Positions 6,985-8,160 of a stretch of 8,160 nucleotides of DNA are shown here, piece after piece. The notes below the pieces were generated by a model. The model worked only from the letters and a program-made list of their open reading frames with translations. It was not told the origin of the DNA and ran no database searches. The stretch covers positions 1-8,160 of the forward strand of contig JAITCT010000329.1 of assembly GCA_031282925.1 (NCBI GenBank), written 5' to 3'. The DNA comes from Dysgonamonadaceae bacterium. GTDB lineage: Bacteria; Bacteroidota; Bacteroidia; Bacteroidales; Azobacteroidaceae. The position numbers were made by a program, and so were the translations under genes. Position 1 is the stretch's first letter. Every line of letters starts with the position of its first letter.

Positions 6985-7653
6985 TTAATTAATAAGAAAC
7001 GTTTCTATTTTCCCGATGGGGCCTTCTTTTCCGTGCCGGTTGGCATAGCAGACATAAATGTTGGCCTGTTTGCCCAATTCGGCGGAAGAGAAACGCAGGT
7101 CGTGGTGCGAGCCGGAGGTAAACGCCATTCTCCGGTAAGCGCTCAGGTCTTCGGGCAGGACGCCCGGATCGGAAACGGCCAGGTAGAGGTAACTGCCCGC
7201 GGCGTTTTCGGGGAGTTTGCGTTTTGAGTTCTCCACGTCTATCACAGTTACGTCATACTCAAAGGCGCCCATGCGCTTCGTTTTAGTTATCCCCGTGGCT
7301 GTGGGCGGCTTTGGCGGCGTGCGTACAACGGTATGCGGCGATATTCCGAACACTTCCTTGTCCGGGATGCTTACCGCCGTGTTGAACCGGATGCTTTCGT
7401 TCAGGAACTGCCGCCATATTTTTTCCAGCGTTTTACGCGCCTCATCGCGCGCCTCGCGATTGCCTTTCGTAGCCGTTTCGGGATTGGCTGCAATCGCTTC
7501 TTTGGCAACGAAATCATTGTAAAGTGGGGTTACTGCGGCCAGCTTGTCGGCAGGAATACCGTAAGCGCTCAAATTTGCTGCCGCCTTCTGATAGGCGATC
7601 TTAATGTACTCTGTAAACCCGGCAATTGTCCGGGGAATTGACTGTTTGTTCAT
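6985..7653 (-). CDS. Uncharacterised two-domain protein (helical N-terminus, FN3/Ig-like C-terminus)
   Basis: This 222-aa protein starts at 7653 (MNKQSIPRTIAGF). I chose that start because family-like sequence begins there and everything upstream is low-complexity repeat. Residues about 8-100 look helical and contain a charged stretch EARDEARKTLEKIWRQFLNE (67-86). A proline-rich linker RTPPKPPTAT (111-120) follows. Residues 121-222 look beta-rich and end in GKQANIYVCYANRHGKEGPI (194-213), the pattern of the last strands of an FN3/Ig-like fold. I recall this architecture (helices, PxP linker, beta domain with N-x-x-G-x-x-GP near the end) from many small hypothetical proteins in Bacteroidetes and other phyla, but know no assigned function. 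There is no signal peptide or membrane segment, so a cytoplasmic location is likely. The frame stays open upstream to an ATG at 7989 through the 21-bp repeats, so a 334-aa form with a repetitive N-terminus is formally possible but less likely. Confidence 0.75.
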   Translation of the reverse strand: MNKQSIPRTIAGFTEYIKIAYQKAAANLSAYGIPADKLAAVTPLYNDFVAKEAIAANPETATKGNREARDEARKTLEKIWRQFLNESIRFNTAVSIPDKEVFGISPHTVVRTPPKPPTATGITKTKRMGAFEYDVTVIDVENSKRKLPENAAGSYLYLAVSDPGVLPEDLSAYRRMAFTSGSHHDLRFSSAELGKQANIYVCYANRHGKEGPIGKIETFLIN

Positions 7654-7752
7654 TGCTGTTATAAATTTAAAGTTTGTAAATTGATATTCGGTTATTCTCT
7701 CCTGTTCTCTTTCAGGGGGTATCAAGGTGTCAAATGGCAAATCATTATTCTT

Positions 7753-8025
7753 TTCCGGAGTTTTCGGATAGCCGTCCGGAGTTTCCGGATAGATGTCCGA
7801 AGTTTCCGCACAGCCGTCCGGAGTTTCCGTACATCTGTACGAAATTTCCGGATGGCCGTACAAAGTTTCCGTACATCCGTACGAAATTTCCGTATAGCTG
7901 TACGGAATTTCCGTACGTCCGTCCGAAGTTTTCGGATAGCAATCCGAAGTTTCCGTACGATTGTACGAAGTTTCCGGATAGTTGTACAAAGTTTTTGTAC
8001 GGATGTACGAAATTTTCCGTCAAAA
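7753..8025. repeat. Array of 21-bp tandem repeats with dyad symmetry (12 units plus a degenerate one)
   Basis: Units begin at 7753 and every 21 bp thereafter (7774, 7795, 7816 ... 7984), with a decayed last unit at 8005-8025. The plus-strand consensus is GTNCGRARTTTCCGNAYR followed by three variable bases. Each unit junction is a dyad: an inner half-site of type CGTAC or CGGAT, a 4-nt spacer, then GTACG or (A/G)TCCG. Clean examples are TTCGGAT/ATCCGAA at 7931-7948 and CGTAC/GTACG at 7954-7967. The 21-bp period equals two turns of B-DNA and also seven codons, so several frames are open across it on both strands. The array lies 100 bp before the start of the 222-aa gene and downstream of a candidate promoter. 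Function unknown: DNA-binding array, structured leader RNA and translated heptad repeat are all possible. Confidence 0.92.
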
Positions 8026-8044
8026 TTTCAAAATCTTCAAAATA

Positions 8045-8064
8045 TTTTCCGGCGCTCCGGAAAA
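8045..8064. other. Short perfect GC-rich hairpin upstream of the repeat array
   Basis: TTTTCCGG (8045-8052) and CCGGAAAA (8057-8064) form a perfect 8-bp inverted repeat around the loop CGCT. It lies 20 bp beyond the last array unit and just downstream of the candidate minus-strand promoter, so it would be at the very 5' end of that transcript. Neither strand has a convincing T-tract directly after the stem, so I do not call it a terminator. Confidence 0.5.
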
Positions 8065-8078
8065 AACAAATACGGCCG

Positions 8079-8108
8079 CAAATATATAAATTTTTTTTTG
8101 AAACCAAA
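8079..8108 (-). promoter_or_regulatory. Candidate Bacteroidetes-type promoter for the repeat leader and the 222-aa gene
   Basis: On the minus strand, TATATTTG (8086-8079) matches the Bacteroides -7 consensus TAnnTTTG exactly. A TTTG (8108-8105) precedes it with an 18-nt gap, close to the spacing of the -33 element. Transcription would start near 8072 and run left through the small hairpin and the 21-bp array to the gene at 7653, giving a leader of about 420 nt. The surroundings are AT-rich, which raises the chance of an accidental match, and no better promoter is visible nearer to the gene. Confidence 0.4.
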
Positions 8109-8160
8109 AAAACAGTAAAATTTTATGCGTATTTCAAATTGTCGCGCCCTGTCATTGGCT
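8109..8160. other. Right edge: AT-rich spacer, no gene established
   Basis: The last 52 nt hold no supported feature. On the minus strand an open frame entering from the edge ends at a TAA at 8123-8125 (last residues MTGRDNLKYA) and could be the tail of a further upstream gene. On the plus strand an ATG at 8125 stays open for 12 codons to the edge. Both are too short to judge. Confidence 0.3.

Noticed and set aside
7753..8025. Regular short repeats that might suggest a CRISPR array
   Set aside because: The repeats are directly tandem with only about three variable bases per unit. There are no unique 25-40 nt spacers and no cas genes.
7681..8118. Plus-strand open frame of 145 codons across the array (repeating VRSFRTA-like heptads), and a 120-codon second minus-strand frame
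   Set aside because: A stop-free 21-bp unit leaves several frames open by construction. The ends of these frames are AT-rich with no recognisable protein sequence, so they are treated as by-products of the repeat.
8123..8160. End of a minus-strand gene (stop 8123-8125) or start of a plus-strand gene (ATG 8125) at the right edge
   Set aside because: Only about 12 codons are visible in either direction and neither has a recognisable motif.

Overview
The window looks like Bacteroidales (Bacteroidota) chromosome. It carries a SusC/SusD outer-membrane pair with a SusE-like lipoprotein, a Bacteroidetes-type lipobox on the SusD, AT-rich 5' leaders without clear Shine-Dalgarno sequences, and one exact match to the Bacteroides -7 promoter element TAnnTTTG. 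I cannot assign a genus. Every gene I accept is on the minus strand, so the region reads from right to left.

Right part (8160 to 6985): a candidate promoter at about 8079-8108 is followed by a small GC-rich hairpin. Next comes a 273-bp array of 21-bp repeats (7753-8025), then a 222-aa protein of unknown function (start 7653, stop 6985). The transcript would therefore have an unusually long, palindrome-rich leader of roughly 420 nt, unless the repeats are themselves translated.

Middle part (6980 to 5327): two tandem copies of an AlkD-like (HEAT-repeat) DNA alkylation repair gene. The copy at 5379-6101 is intact and keeps the expected Trp/Asp/Arg/Trp pocket residues. The copy at 6197-6918 has lost one base in a short homopolymer and is read here as a pseudogene. 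Three hairpins built from the heptamer GTTAC(A/G)A flank these genes. Each lies just 3' of a stop codon on the minus strand, and two end only 8 nt before the next start codon. The loop of the middle hairpin is the exact reverse complement of the loop of the left one.

Left part (5264 to 1): a compact susC-susD-susE-like operon, with gaps of 18 and 36 nt, typical of a polysaccharide utilisation locus. SusC is the TonB-dependent barrel, SusD the surface lipoprotein lid that binds glycan, and the SusE-like protein (cut by the window edge) an accessory surface lipoprotein. No glycoside hydrolase or regulator lies inside the window, so the substrate cannot be read here.

The parts most worth a second look are the 21-bp array, whose half-sites covary across unit junctions, and the family of GTTAC heptamer hairpins with the inverted loop.
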